Below, piece after piece: positions 27,826-36,315 of a stretch of 64,000 bases of DNA; positions within the stretch are counted from its first letter, which is position 1; each line of letters opens with the position of its first letter. Below the pieces are notes generated by a model. It saw only the letters and a list, made by a program, of their open reading frames with translations. It did not search any database and was not told the origin of the DNA. Made by a program: the position numbers and the translations under genes. Source of the stretch: Planctomycetota bacterium. GTDB taxonomy: Bacteria > Planctomycetota > Planctomycetia > Planctomycetales > Planctomycetaceae. The stretch is taken from the NCBI GenBank assembly GCA_014584345.1, contig JACTNB010000030.1, positions 124,001-188,000 of the forward strand. The letters are read 5' to 3'.

Positions 27826-29340
27826 ATGAACACGAGATATCATCGCCCGCATTGGCTGGCGCTGGCTGCACTGCTGGCTTTTGCGCCCATTGCTCCCCGC
27901 GTTGCCAGTGCCGCCGACCTCTCCGGGATTCTGCCCGAGAAGGCCCAGGTCGAAAAGGTTGCAGGAGGATTCAAATTCACCGAAGGGCCGGCTTGGCACC
28001 CTCAAGGGTTTCTGCTGTTCACGGATATCCCGAACGAGCGGCTGGTGAAACTGGAACCGGACGGGAAACTGAGCGACTTTTACACCCCCTCGGGCCGCTG
28101 TAACGGCCTGATGTGTGATCAGGCAGGCTTTGTCTACGCCTGTCAGATGGGAGAAGGACATGTCTTGAAACTGAATGCCCAAGGCGATCTGTTGGGACTG
28201 CTGGTGGAAAAGTACGACGGCAACATTCTTAACGGCCCGAATGACCTGGCCTTGGATGCGCACGGTGGACTGTATTTCACCGATCCTTACTACGGGCCAG
28301 ACAAACCGCTCCCACAACCGATGATGGCCGTATATTACATCAATGCCGCCGGGAAGGTCACAAGGATTATCGAAGATCGGGCCCGTCCCAATGGGGTCAC
28401 GGTCTCTCCGGATGGCAAGACGCTGTACGTCGCCGAACCCAATCATGGAGAAGTCTATAGCTACGAAATTCTGGCGCCGGGCAAACTTTCCACCGGCAAG
28501 CTGATTTTCAAGGGAGACGAGGCGCTGGATGGTTCCGGCCCGGATGGCATGACGCACGATGTCGATGGGAATTTGTACTGCACTTACAACAGCCTGGTCG
28601 TACTCGATGCCTCGGGTAAACTGCTGGGACGGATCGAGACGCCCGAGAAACCGTCGAACTGCACCTTTGGGGATGCGGATAACAAAACGCTGTACATCAC
28701 CGCGCGGACCAGCTTGTATAAAATCAAGTTGAATCGCCCGGGAATTCCGCTGGAGAAAACGGGACCCGCCCTGGCGACCCAGGCGGCTCGTAAACCAGCG
28801 GGACAAGGGGTGATTGTTCAGACCGTGGCGGAAGAAAAAGCGAAGACGGTCGAAGTCAAGGCGGGTGACATTACGCTGACGGTTCCGGAAAGCTGGGAAT
28901 CTCAACCCCCGAGCAATAACTTGCGGCTGGCACAATTTCGCATTCCGAATGTCGCGGGCGAAACCGCCGAGGCCGAACTGGTGGTGTTTCCCCCCTTCGG
29001 TGGTTCCGTCAATGATAACGTCGTCCGCTGGATTCGACAGTTCGATCCGCAAGGAATCAAATTGAAGATGACACAAGGACAGGGAGGCCTGGGGACGTAC
29101 TATTACGTGGATGTCGCGGGCACCTACAAAAAGCCCGATGGCCCACCGTTCCTGCGCAAGACCATCGACGCGCCCGATCATCGAATGTTGGCCGTCATGC
29201 TGACCGTCGAAAATCGGGGGAACTATTTCCTCAAGCTGGTGGGGCCGGCCAAGACAGTTGCAGCGGCTGAAGCCGCCTTCCGCAACAGCTTTGGCGCCAA
29301 GGCGGATTCCGAAAAGGAATACAAGCTGGAAGAACAGTAG
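27826..29340 (+). CDS. Exported SMP-30/gluconolactonase-like protein with extra C-terminal domain
   Basis: A 504-residue protein. Residues 1-29 are a signal peptide (AALLAFAPIAPRVASAA). Residues about 35-320 are an SMP-30 six-bladed propeller: FTEGPAWHPQGFLLFTDI, NILNGPNDLALDAHGGLY, ARPNGVTVSPDGKTLYVAEP, and SGPDGMTHDVDGNLY; the Glu, Asn and Asp that bind the metal are present. Residues about 340-504 form a second domain (ITLTVPESWESQPPSNNLRL to RKTIDAPDHRMLAVML) that resembles stand-alone planctomycete secreted domains. It probably hydrolyses a lactone in the periplasm; the sugar is unknown. AAGGAA lies four bases before the ATG. Terminator at 29454. Confidence 0.85.
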   Translation: MNTRYHRPHWLALAALLAFAPIAPRVASAADLSGILPEKAQVEKVAGGFKFTEGPAWHPQGFLLFTDIPNERLVKLEPDGKLSDFYTPSGRCNGLMCDQAGFVYACQMGEGHVLKLNAQGDLLGLLVEKYDGNILNGPNDLALDAHGGLYFTDPYYGPDKPLPQPMMAVYYINAAGKVTRIIEDRARPNGVTVSPDGKTLYVAEPNHGEVYSYEILAPGKLSTGKLIFKGDEALDGSGPDGMTHDVDGNLYCTYNSLVVLDASGKLLGRIETPEKPSNCTFGDADNKTLYITARTSLYKIKLNRPGIPLEKTGPALATQAARKPAGQGVIVQTVAEEKAKTVEVKAGDITLTVPESWESQPPSNNLRLAQFRIPNVAGETAEAELVVFPPFGGSVNDNVVRWIRQFDPQGIKLKMTQGQGGLGTYYYVDVAGTYKKPDGPPFLRKTIDAPDHRMLAVMLTVENRGNYFLKLVGPAKTVAAAEAAFRNSFGAKADSEKEYKLEEQ

Positions 29341-29453
29341 TAAGTACAGAAATGCAGTGGCACGATCGGGCCGCTGCTCGTTCGACCGAATATGGCCCCC
29401 CTGGTGAAATGCAAGTATTGCCTGGCGGGCCGACCGGATCGAGCGGAAGAACA

Positions 29454-29485
29454 AAAACCGCCGGGGCTAATGCTCCGGCGGTTTT
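29454..29485. terminator. Bidirectional rho-independent terminator
   Basis: AAAACCGCCGGGG and CTCCGGCGGTTTT pair over 13 positions around a six-base loop, with A and T runs on the two sides, so it can stop both the SMP-30 gene (plus) and the convergent DegT gene (minus). Confidence 0.92.
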
Positions 29486-29562
29486 GTGCTTTCTGTATCG
29501 CCTGACCAGAATACAGAAACCATGTGGACCAGAAAAACGTGGTCGCGCGGTATCCGATCGCC

Positions 29563-30771
29563 TCAAGCGGCCTTGGAAAAGAAGCCGCTCGATGGCTTGC
29601 TCGCCGATTTCAATGCCAGGGACATTCCCGCGACAACGCGTTCCAGTTGGGCCAGCGTCAGTTCTGAAAAAATCGGCAAGGCCATGATATCGCGGCTCAA
29701 TTGCTCGGACACAGGGAACTGGCCTTCCTTGTACCCGTGATGGGCAAAGCAGGGTTGCAGGTGCAGGGGTTTCGGATAATACACCGCACAACCGATCTGC
29801 TGCTCCCGCAAAGTCTGCATGACATGCTCGCGGAGGCCTTCATGCACGCGCACGCAGTATTGGTTGTAAACGTGCCGACGATCGGGCAACGTGACGGGCA
29901 ATTCGATGACATCCGTCAGCTTTTCACGCAGGCAAAGTTCCCGATACCAGTTTGCATTGCGTTGCCGTCCTTCGGTCCAACTGTCGAGGTATCGTAATTT
30001 GACGGCCAAAACAGCGGCTTGCAGGGCATCCAGACGGCTATTTACGCCGACTTCCAAATGTTCGTAACGTCCGACGTCGCCATGCACGCGGAGCCGCCTT
30101 AAACGGGCGGCCAGTTGGGCGTCGTCGGTTGTCAGCATTCCGCCATCTCCCGCGCCGCCGAGATTCTTGGTGGGGAAAAAACTGAAACAGGCAACGGTGC
30201 CCAGCACTCCCGCCCGGCGGCCACGATATTCCGCCCCAATGGCCTGGGCCGCGTCTTCGATAATATGCAGATTGTGTTTCACCGCGAGGCGGCAGAGGGG
30301 TTCCATGCGGGCACATTGACCGAAGAGATGGACCGGAATCAGAGCCCGCGTGCGCGGTGTAATGGCGGCAGCCACGGCGGCAGGGTCGATATTGAAGCCC
30401 CGTTCCTCAACATCGACAAACACGGGCTTTGCCCCAACGCGTTCGATGCAACTGGCCGTGGCAAAGAAGGAAAAGGGAGTCGTGATGACTTCGTCGCCCG
30501 GGCCGATATTGAGCGCCTGCAACGCCAGCACAAGGGCATCGGTGCCGGAGGCACAACCGATCGCTTCCCGGGAATCGCAATACTTCGCCATGTCGGCTTC
30601 GAAGTTTGCCACTTCCTCGCCCATGATGAAGGCCTGCGATGTAAACACCCGTTGAACGGCCTCGTCTATCTCTGCCTTGATGCTTTGATACTGGGGAACC
30701 AGGGTGATCAACGGGATCGGTTCCTGGGATTGAACGGGAAATTGTACGGTGGAAGCCACGGGGGTGCTCAT
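29563..30771 (-). CDS. DegT/DnrJ/EryC1/StrS-family sugar aminotransferase
   Basis: PLP enzyme making amino sugars from nucleotide keto-sugars for surface polysaccharide or glycan, 402 residues. Seen: GCASGTDALVLALQAL, GDEVITTPFSFFATA, IEDAAQAIGA with Asp173, and CFSFFPTKNLGGAGDGG with Lys202 as PLP lysine. The ATG at 30771 has GGAG six bases before it; upstream in-frame ATGs at 30783 and 30801 lack that. It stands alone, away from any polysaccharide operon, so the sugar cannot be assigned. Confidence 0.92.
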   Translation of the reverse strand: MSTPVASTVQFPVQSQEPIPLITLVPQYQSIKAEIDEAVQRVFTSQAFIMGEEVANFEADMAKYCDSREAIGCASGTDALVLALQALNIGPGDEVITTPFSFFATASCIERVGAKPVFVDVEERGFNIDPAAVAAAITPRTRALIPVHLFGQCARMEPLCRLAVKHNLHIIEDAAQAIGAEYRGRRAGVLGTVACFSFFPTKNLGGAGDGGMLTTDDAQLAARLRRLRVHGDVGRYEHLEVGVNSRLDALQAAVLAVKLRYLDSWTEGRQRNANWYRELCLREKLTDVIELPVTLPDRRHVYNQYCVRVHEGLREHVMQTLREQQIGCAVYYPKPLHLQPCFAHHGYKEGQFPVSEQLSRDIMALPIFSELTLAQLERVVAGMSLALKSASKPSSGFFSKAA

Positions 30772-31481
30772 GTGCGACTCCATTCGCAGAAGGCAGAACA
30801 TTTTTTACGGATAGACCGGAAATGTCCTTGAGGCAGAGGGAGGTAATTCTTGTGCCGAACCATCCGTGTTCGGGCGGAAAATCCTCGGGACAATAGATGT
30901 CAACCCTTGTTGATGTCAAGAGATTTTGACTGGGCCGGGATTTTACTTCCCGAGGGATCCGAAAGAGAAAAAGATTGTATTTTTTACAGGGCGAACACAG
31001 GCGGACTCCGAGGGAATTATGCCATGCGATTCGCGCGCACCGAAGGATTCAAAAAAAGACAAACTGGGCTGTAAATTTTACTGGACGCATCGAAAAAATG
31101 TGATATGGTGAACGGTGTCACAATCGTCCTGGTTTGCCTGATCTATTCATTCGAAAACAACACCCCAGAAAACGCGAATCATCTCTGCGACATTTTTTTC
31201 TTCATATTTTTCATGTGTTAGATTTCACCTGTGTTCCTGGAATTTGCAATTTTACCCAAATTTCACAAATTACCCTTGAACGCAGGAATACCCATAGTTA
31301 AGATTCGTTGGCGGTTAAGGAGATAATCGAGAGTTTCAAACCTTTCGATTTTTACGCCAAACGCGGCGTTATCTCCATCAGGTATTCGAGTGTCGTCACT
31401 CACCTCTTTGTTCTGGAAGCCTTGTCGGATTTCAGGATTGCTCGTTCCAAAACTACAGGACAGGAAACGAAGGAGAAAAGT
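30772..31481. other. Long AT-rich intergenic region and leader
   Basis: A 710 bp space between a minus-strand and a plus-strand gene. No gene is supported. The part from about 31080 is AT-rich. GGAGATAA at 31319-31326 and TTATCTCC at about 31367-31374 are exact inverted repeats around a 40-base loop that itself contains ACGCC/GGCGT, so the leader of the Ser/Gly-repeat gene may fold into a stem. No known riboswitch motif recognised. Confidence 0.45.
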
Positions 31482-31853
31482 ATGCGGAAAAGTGGTTTGA
31501 TGTTCGTCGTGGCTGCTTCTGCAGCTCTCATGCTGGCCGTTGCAGGTGATGCACAGGCCAAGCGTTACTATCACAGCTCGGGCTCCAATGGATCGAGCGG
31601 CAGCTCGGGTTCCAGCGGATCCAGTGGCTACAGCCACAGCTCGGGTTCCAAAGGTTCCAGCGGATCCAGTGGCTACAGCCACAGCTCGGGTTCCAAGGGT
31701 TCCAGCGGATCCAGTGGTTACAACCACAGCTCGGGCTCCAAGGGCTCCAAGGGATCTTCGGGTTCCAGGGGTTCCAGGGGATCTTCGGGTTCTCGCGGAT
31801 CCAAGGGGAGCAGCGGATCTTCCGGTTCCTACGGTTCTTCGGGCAGCCGCTAA
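31482..31853 (+). CDS. Secreted Ser/Gly-repeat small protein
   Basis: A 123-residue protein with a signal peptide ending AGDAQA (residues 1-26). The mature part is almost only Gly and Ser with spaced Lys, Arg, Tyr, His and Asn in Gly-x-x triplets. A 15-residue unit GYSHSSGSKGSSGSS (45 bp in DNA) repeats about three times. No cysteine, no known domain. AAGGAG is six bases before the ATG. It has a long leader and a strong terminator, so it looks like a stand-alone, possibly abundant, secreted or matrix protein. Copy number of the 45 bp unit may vary between strains by slippage. Confidence 0.8.
   Translation: MRKSGLMFVVAASAALMLAVAGDAQAKRYYHSSGSNGSSGSSGSSGSSGYSHSSGSKGSSGSSGYSHSSGSKGSSGSSGYNHSSGSKGSKGSSGSRGSRGSSGSRGSKGSSGSSGSYGSSGSR
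31605..31775 (+). repeat. 45 bp tandem coding repeat
   Basis: Inside the Ser/Gly gene, units containing TACAGCCACAGCTCGGGTTC and GGTTCCAGCGGATCCAGTGG recur about three times with few base changes, more alike in DNA than needed for the protein, pointing to recent duplication. Confidence 0.8.
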
Positions 31854-31907
31854 TTGATTCTGTTGCGATTGGCGGAAGCGTCGGTCGGAACGAACAAGCT
31901 GAAAACC

Positions 31908-31945
31908 ACAGGCAGTTGGATGTCATATCCACTGCCTGTTTTTTT
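31908..31945 (+). terminator. Rho-independent terminator of the Ser/Gly-repeat gene
   Basis: ACAGGCAGTTGGAT pairs with ATCCACTGCCTGT (one bulged T), followed by seven T at 31939-31945. It lies 55 bases after the stop codon. Confidence 0.9.
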
Positions 31946-32130
31946 ATGCGCGGTCGTTCCCCCCGTCCCGTTTGTCACGGGAAAACCCGTCTTCACCCGG
32001 ACCGTCGTGCAGGGTATAGTCTCGCCTGAAATGACGATGAAAATTGCTGGAACAGCCGATTGTTTCGCAGCAGTGATGTTGATGCTTTATATTTTTCCAG
32101 TACGTAGTCCGTTTCACGGAAAGGAATCCG

Positions 32131-32964
32131 ATGCGGATCATTGCGATCATGAATCAAAAGGGGGGCGTGGGGAAAACGACCTCCAGTGTGAATATCTCCG
32201 CCGGCCTGGCTCGTCAGGGCAAGCGTGTGCTGCTGTTGGATCTGGATTCCCAGGGAAATTCCTCCTCCCATCTGGGAATCGAGGTGTATTCCGGGATGAA
32301 CACGATCTATCAGGTGTTTTCCGGGGAAAAAAAGATTGAGGAAGTTCGTCAACTCGTTCAGCAGAATTTGTGGGTCGCGCCCGCCAACATGGATCTGGCT
32401 GCGGTCGACGTGGAGTTGATCGATGCCCAGGGGCGTGAGTTCATTTTGCGGCGCGCGCTGGAGCAGATGTGCAAATCGGGGGATGGTAAAGGGGTGGACT
32501 ACGTGGTCATGGATTGCCCCCCGGCGTTGAACACCGTCACAATCAACGCCTTGACCGCCGCCACGGAAATGTTCATTCCGGTCCAGCCGCATTATCTCAG
32601 TCTGCAGGGGCTTTCACGGCTATTGGAAACCTCGGCCCTGATCAAACGACGCTTGAATCGCAATCTGGCGATTACAGGCATGTTGCTGTGCCTGTACGAA
32701 ACGGGAACCCGTCTGGCAGCGGATGTCACCGACGATTTAATGCGTTTTCTGGATGAAAGCGACCCTTTGGCACCGTGGGCCAAAGCCAAAATCTTTCAGA
32801 GCCGAATTCGCCGCAACATTCGACTCGCCGAGGCGCCCAGTTTTGCCCAATCGATTTTCGAGTATGCCCCGGAATCCTCGGGAGCGCACGATTACGGCAA
32901 TCTGGTACAGGAAATACTGGCGGACGAGGCCGGTCTGCGGTTGCCTTCGACGCAAGCCGCATGA
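32131..32964 (+). CDS. Orphan ParA/Soj-like ATPase
   Basis: A 277-residue deviant Walker-A ATPase that positions cargo on the nucleoid. Seen: QKGGVGKTTSSVN (10-22), LLLDLDSQGNSSSHL, YVVMDCPPALNTVTINAL, and QPHYLSLQGLSRLLET. No parB-like gene or parS-like repeat is adjacent, and the neighbours are unrelated, so it more likely places a protein complex than a replicon. AAAGGAA precedes the ATG. Confidence 0.9.
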   Translation: MRIIAIMNQKGGVGKTTSSVNISAGLARQGKRVLLLDLDSQGNSSSHLGIEVYSGMNTIYQVFSGEKKIEEVRQLVQQNLWVAPANMDLAAVDVELIDAQGREFILRRALEQMCKSGDGKGVDYVVMDCPPALNTVTINALTAATEMFIPVQPHYLSLQGLSRLLETSALIKRRLNRNLAITGMLLCLYETGTRLAADVTDDLMRFLDESDPLAPWAKAKIFQSRIRRNIRLAEAPSFAQSIFEYAPESSGAHDYGNLVQEILADEAGLRLPSTQAA

Positions 32965-33006
32965 ATCAGCGGGTGGGCAGAGTCCAGGGCCGACGAAGAA
33001 ACGGTC

Positions 33007-33606
33007 TCACGTTTGAGATTCCAGGGAATCGGCGCGCCAGTCGATAATGGCGCGCCGGTCAATTTCCTGGTCTCGTCGATGCAGTTCTTCCAGTTGCAGC
33101 CGCTGCTCGGGGAGCAGTGACTTCCACATGTCGGAATAGCGCAGCGGGGTGGGCAATTCGGGCAGGCTGGTGGCATCGACCACTTGCAGCAGGTAGATAC
33201 TGCGATCCCCGGAATTCAGCTTGGCTTCGACCCGGCAATCAAAGGCAGCCACCGCCTCTTCCAGGATGGGGGCCCCGGTAGTAAGCGTTGTGTGGCGAAA
33301 ATCTTCGAGCTTGTTGGGGCCGCTGTGGTGCCCCGAAGCGATCCCGAGGCGGAGAATCCATTCCAGGTGGTGCTCGGTGATTAGATGCAGCGCGCAGACA
33401 CCGGACTCCTCGATGAGTTGCCAGGTGAAGTGTTGCTTGGCGATGCCGACGACATAACGAGGTTGATCTGGCACAATCGATGCCTTTGTCACAAACGTGG
33501 CGACCAATCCTCCCAGCCGATCGTCGGCGCGCGAAGTGACAATCCAGACTTGTGGGTCCACGGCTTGCGTGGCCCTGGAAATTCGCTCGATTCGATCAGC
33601 TGACAT
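33007..33606 (-). CDS. Flavin reductase-like FMN-binding protein
   Basis: A 199-residue protein resembling the flavin-reductase-like split-barrel domain: PQVWIVTSRADDRLGGLVAT, FVTKASIVPDQPRYVVGIAK, GVCALHLITEHH, and DCRVEAKLNSGDRSIYLLQV. These proteins bind FMN and often reduce flavin for a monooxygenase or halogenase partner. No partner is beside it. The ATG at 33606 has AAGGA nine bases upstream; the ATG at 33615 directly follows that site with no spacing. The last 50 residues are charged helix. Convergent with parA, 42 bp between ends. Confidence 0.8.
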   Translation of the reverse strand: MSADRIERISRATQAVDPQVWIVTSRADDRLGGLVATFVTKASIVPDQPRYVVGIAKQHFTWQLIEESGVCALHLITEHHLEWILRLGIASGHHSGPNKLEDFRHTTLTTGAPILEEAVAAFDCRVEAKLNSGDRSIYLLQVVDATSLPELPTPLRYSDMWKSLLPEQRLQLEELHRRDQEIDRRAIIDWRADSLESQT

Positions 33607-33905
33607 GCATTTCATTCCTTGGGGAGAACGGCAAACCCCAGATCACCGCGGGAGGGAGGTAAAAAAGCAACATCCCGCTGGATTTTCCAGCACGACCTGC
33701 ATTCATGAGCTAAATTTGCGTGCTTGATGGACTGTGACAGGAGCAATTACAGGCTTCCGGCGGAGCTCCAGACTTCCGTGGAAACATAATGGCATGCAGC
33801 CCGCGATCTCGCAAGAGAGGCCGGGCATGCCCGGGAAGACCGGACTCCAGCGAGGATTCAAGCAGACTCCGACTGTCGATACTTAGCCTAAATGGAGAAT
33901 TTTGG

Positions 33906-35234
33906 ATGCCCCCGGCGAATGGACCCATGTTGCGGACGGCACGCCCGAACGCCTTTTCCTCGGAAGATTTCGAGACACTGAAGCGGCTGATTCACAGTCG
34001 TCTGGTCGATAAGCTGGACTTGACTCGGCTGGGCGATCTGGAGGGAGACAAGCTGCGGCGGGAAATCCGCCTGGTGGTCGAACACTTGTGCGATACGGAA
34101 AATCCGCTGCTCAATCGCTCGGAACGCGAACGATTGATCGAGGAAGTCCTCGACGAAACCTTCGGATTCGGTCCGCTGGAAATCCTGATGAAGATGGATG
34201 ATGTCGCCGACATCATGATCAACGGTCCCAAGTGCGTCTTCGTGGAAAAGGGAGGCCGGATTCAAAAATCGGATGTCACCTTCCGCGACAACGCCCATCT
34301 GCTGCAGATTCTGGATCGGATCGTGTCGCGCGTGGGCCGCCGGGTGGATGAAAGCAACCCGATGGTCGATGCCCGACTGCCCGATGGCTCGCGTCTGAAC
34401 GCGATCATTCCCCCGCTGGCCTTGGATGGACCATCGCTGACGATTCGCAAGTTTGGTTCCAGCCCGCTCACGCTGGAGCGTCTGTTGAAGTTTGGGGCCT
34501 TCACGCCCGAGATGGCGATGTTTCTGGAAGGGGCCACCAAGGCGCGGCTCAACACGATTATTTCGGGGGGGACCGGTTCCGGGAAAACCACGCTGCTGAA
34601 TACGCTTTCCAGCTTTATTCAGAACGATCATCGCATCATTACGATCGAGGATGCCGCGGAACTGCAATTGCAACAGGAACACGTGCTGCGTCTGGAAACA
34701 CGTCCCGCCAGCATCGAAGGAAAAGGACGCATAACCGCGACCGACCTGGTGAAAAACGCCCTGCGCATGCGTCCCGACCGTATCATCATTGGGGAATGCC
34801 GCGGAGCCGAGACGCTCGACATGTTGCAGGCCATGAATACCGGCCACGAAGGTTCGCTGACCACCGTACATGCCAACAATCCGCGGGATGCCGTGTCCCG
34901 CATGGAAACGATGATCTCGATGGGAGGGATCGACTTGCCGATCAAGGCGATTCGACAACAGTTCAGCGCGGCGGTGGACATAATCATCCAGGCCAGTCGT
35001 CTGCAGGGGGGGCCTCGCAAGGTGACGCACATCACCGAGGTGCTGAATATGGAGCAGGACACCATCATCATGCAGGACATCTTCCTGTTCGTGCAGGACG
35101 GGATCGATTCCGATGGTCGGGCCTATGGGCATTTCGAGTCCACGGGAGTCCGCCCGAACTGTATGAAGCGATTGGAAGCAGCGGGAGTGAAATTGCCAAA
35201 CAATCTCTTTTCGGCTCGTGTGTTGGGGCATTGA
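33906..35234 (+). CDS. tadA: TadA/CpaF-type pilus secretion ATPase
   Basis: Hexameric ATPase that drives assembly of Flp/Tad pili from the cytoplasm, 442 residues. Seen: FGFGPLEILMKMDDVADIMI, RRVDESNPMVDARLPDGSRL, the Walker A GGTGSGKTT (221-229), ITIEDAAELQLQQEHVLRLE, MRPDRIIIGECRGAE (Walker B), and TGHEGSLTTVHANNPRDAV. GGAG lies nine bases before the ATG. First of three tightly ordered tad genes; 42 bp to tadB. Confidence 0.95.
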   Translation: MPPANGPMLRTARPNAFSSEDFETLKRLIHSRLVDKLDLTRLGDLEGDKLRREIRLVVEHLCDTENPLLNRSERERLIEEVLDETFGFGPLEILMKMDDVADIMINGPKCVFVEKGGRIQKSDVTFRDNAHLLQILDRIVSRVGRRVDESNPMVDARLPDGSRLNAIIPPLALDGPSLTIRKFGSSPLTLERLLKFGAFTPEMAMFLEGATKARLNTIISGGTGSGKTTLLNTLSSFIQNDHRIITIEDAAELQLQQEHVLRLETRPASIEGKGRITATDLVKNALRMRPDRIIIGECRGAETLDMLQAMNTGHEGSLTTVHANNPRDAVSRMETMISMGGIDLPIKAIRQQFSAAVDIIIQASRLQGGPRKVTHITEVLNMEQDTIIMQDIFLFVQDGIDSDGRAYGHFESTGVRPNCMKRLEAAGVKLPNNLFSARVLGH

Positions 35235-35276
35235 ACAGGCACGAAATGAGTCACTCATTTCAAAGGATATGGTCAC

Positions 35277-36248
35277 ATGGAACCCATCTTGATTTCGGTT
35301 GTTGTATTCGTCGCCGTGGTGGCGGCGGGAGTGGCGGCCCTGTTAGTGTCCAACGATTTCGGCAAGTCGAAGGTCGAGGATCGTCTGGAGGTGCTGACGG
35401 GGCACAAACCCCAGCAGGGCGACGAGGAAGGTAAAATCCTCAAACGGCAGATGCTGGAAGAGGGATTCGGCGGTTTGTCGTCCCTGATGAAGCATTTTTC
35501 CACGGGCTTCGTGAATTTGCCCCACTTTTTCGAGCAGGCGAATTCCCCGATTGGTATCGAGCTGTTCGTGATTATTTCGGTTGTGTGCGGAGGAATTGGC
35601 GTGGTGATAGGCATCATCGCCCAGGCACCGATGCCGCTGTATCCGGTCTGTGGTTTGAGCACGGGTGTGTTGCCCCTGTTCTGGTTGTCCTACCGCCGCA
35701 AGCAGCGTTTCGCGCGGTTTGCCAAGCAATTGCCAGATGCGATGGAACTGGTGGCGCGGGCCTTGCGTTCGGGGCACAGCCTGGCCTCGGGCTTGCAGGT
35801 GGTGGTCCAGGAGATGCCCGATCCGGTCTCGCGGGAATTCGGTATTGCCTTTGAAGAACAAAACCTGGGGGTCCCGATCGATCAGGCATTGAAGAACGTG
35901 TTTCGGCGGATGCCAAACCTCGACTTCAAATTCTTTGCGACGGCGGTTGCCATCCAGCGACAAGCGGGGGGGGACCTGGCGGAGATCCTGGACAAGATCG
36001 GCCATATCATTCGCGAGCGATTCCGCATCATGGGCCAAGTGCAGGCGCTCACGGGGGAAGGCCGCATCAGCGGGATCGTCCTGATGGCCCTGCCGATCGT
36101 GTTGTTCTTCGTGATGTATTATCTGAATCCCGAGTACATGATGCTGCTGTTCACGGAGGAACTGGGACGGAAAATGATCGGTGTGGCGATCTTCATGCAG
36201 ATCCTGGGAGCGATTTGTATCAAGAAAATTATCGAGATCAAGATTTGA
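35277..36248 (+). CDS. tadB: TadB-like inner-membrane pilus platform protein
   Basis: 323 residues, one N-terminal helix, two central helices (FVIISVVCGGIGVVIGIIAQ), a cytoplasmic T2SSF domain (LPDAMELVARALRSGHSLAS to GLQVVVQEMPDPVSREFG) and two C-terminal helices (GIVLMALPIVLFFVMYYL). It forms the membrane platform with TadC on which the pilus grows. AAAGGA stands nine bases before the ATG. 67 bp to tadC. Confidence 0.93.
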   Translation: MEPILISVVVFVAVVAAGVAALLVSNDFGKSKVEDRLEVLTGHKPQQGDEEGKILKRQMLEEGFGGLSSLMKHFSTGFVNLPHFFEQANSPIGIELFVIISVVCGGIGVVIGIIAQAPMPLYPVCGLSTGVLPLFWLSYRRKQRFARFAKQLPDAMELVARALRSGHSLASGLQVVVQEMPDPVSREFGIAFEEQNLGVPIDQALKNVFRRMPNLDFKFFATAVAIQRQAGGDLAEILDKIGHIIRERFRIMGQVQALTGEGRISGIVLMALPIVLFFVMYYLNPEYMMLLFTEELGRKMIGVAIFMQILGAICIKKIIEIKI

Positions 36249-36315
36249 AACCTTGCAGCCGGGGGGCTCGCAAGCCCTGTCGAAAATCTTCTGGTTGCCT
36301 TTACGGAGTGAAATC

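Noticed and set aside
27805..29454. 549-codon open frame opposite the SMP-30 gene
   Set aside because: Antisense frame caused by codon bias; no family motif, while the plus strand carries a complete SMP-30 protein.
30850..31074. 74-codon frame upstream of the Ser/Gly gene
   Set aside because: No ribosome site or family; lies in an AT-rich leader region.
31605..31775. Regular repeats resembling a CRISPR array
   Set aside because: The 45 bp units are in frame inside a secreted protein gene and have no spacers.
33888..35276. 462-codon open frame opposite tadA
   Set aside because: Antisense shadow; tadA motifs are intact on the plus strand.
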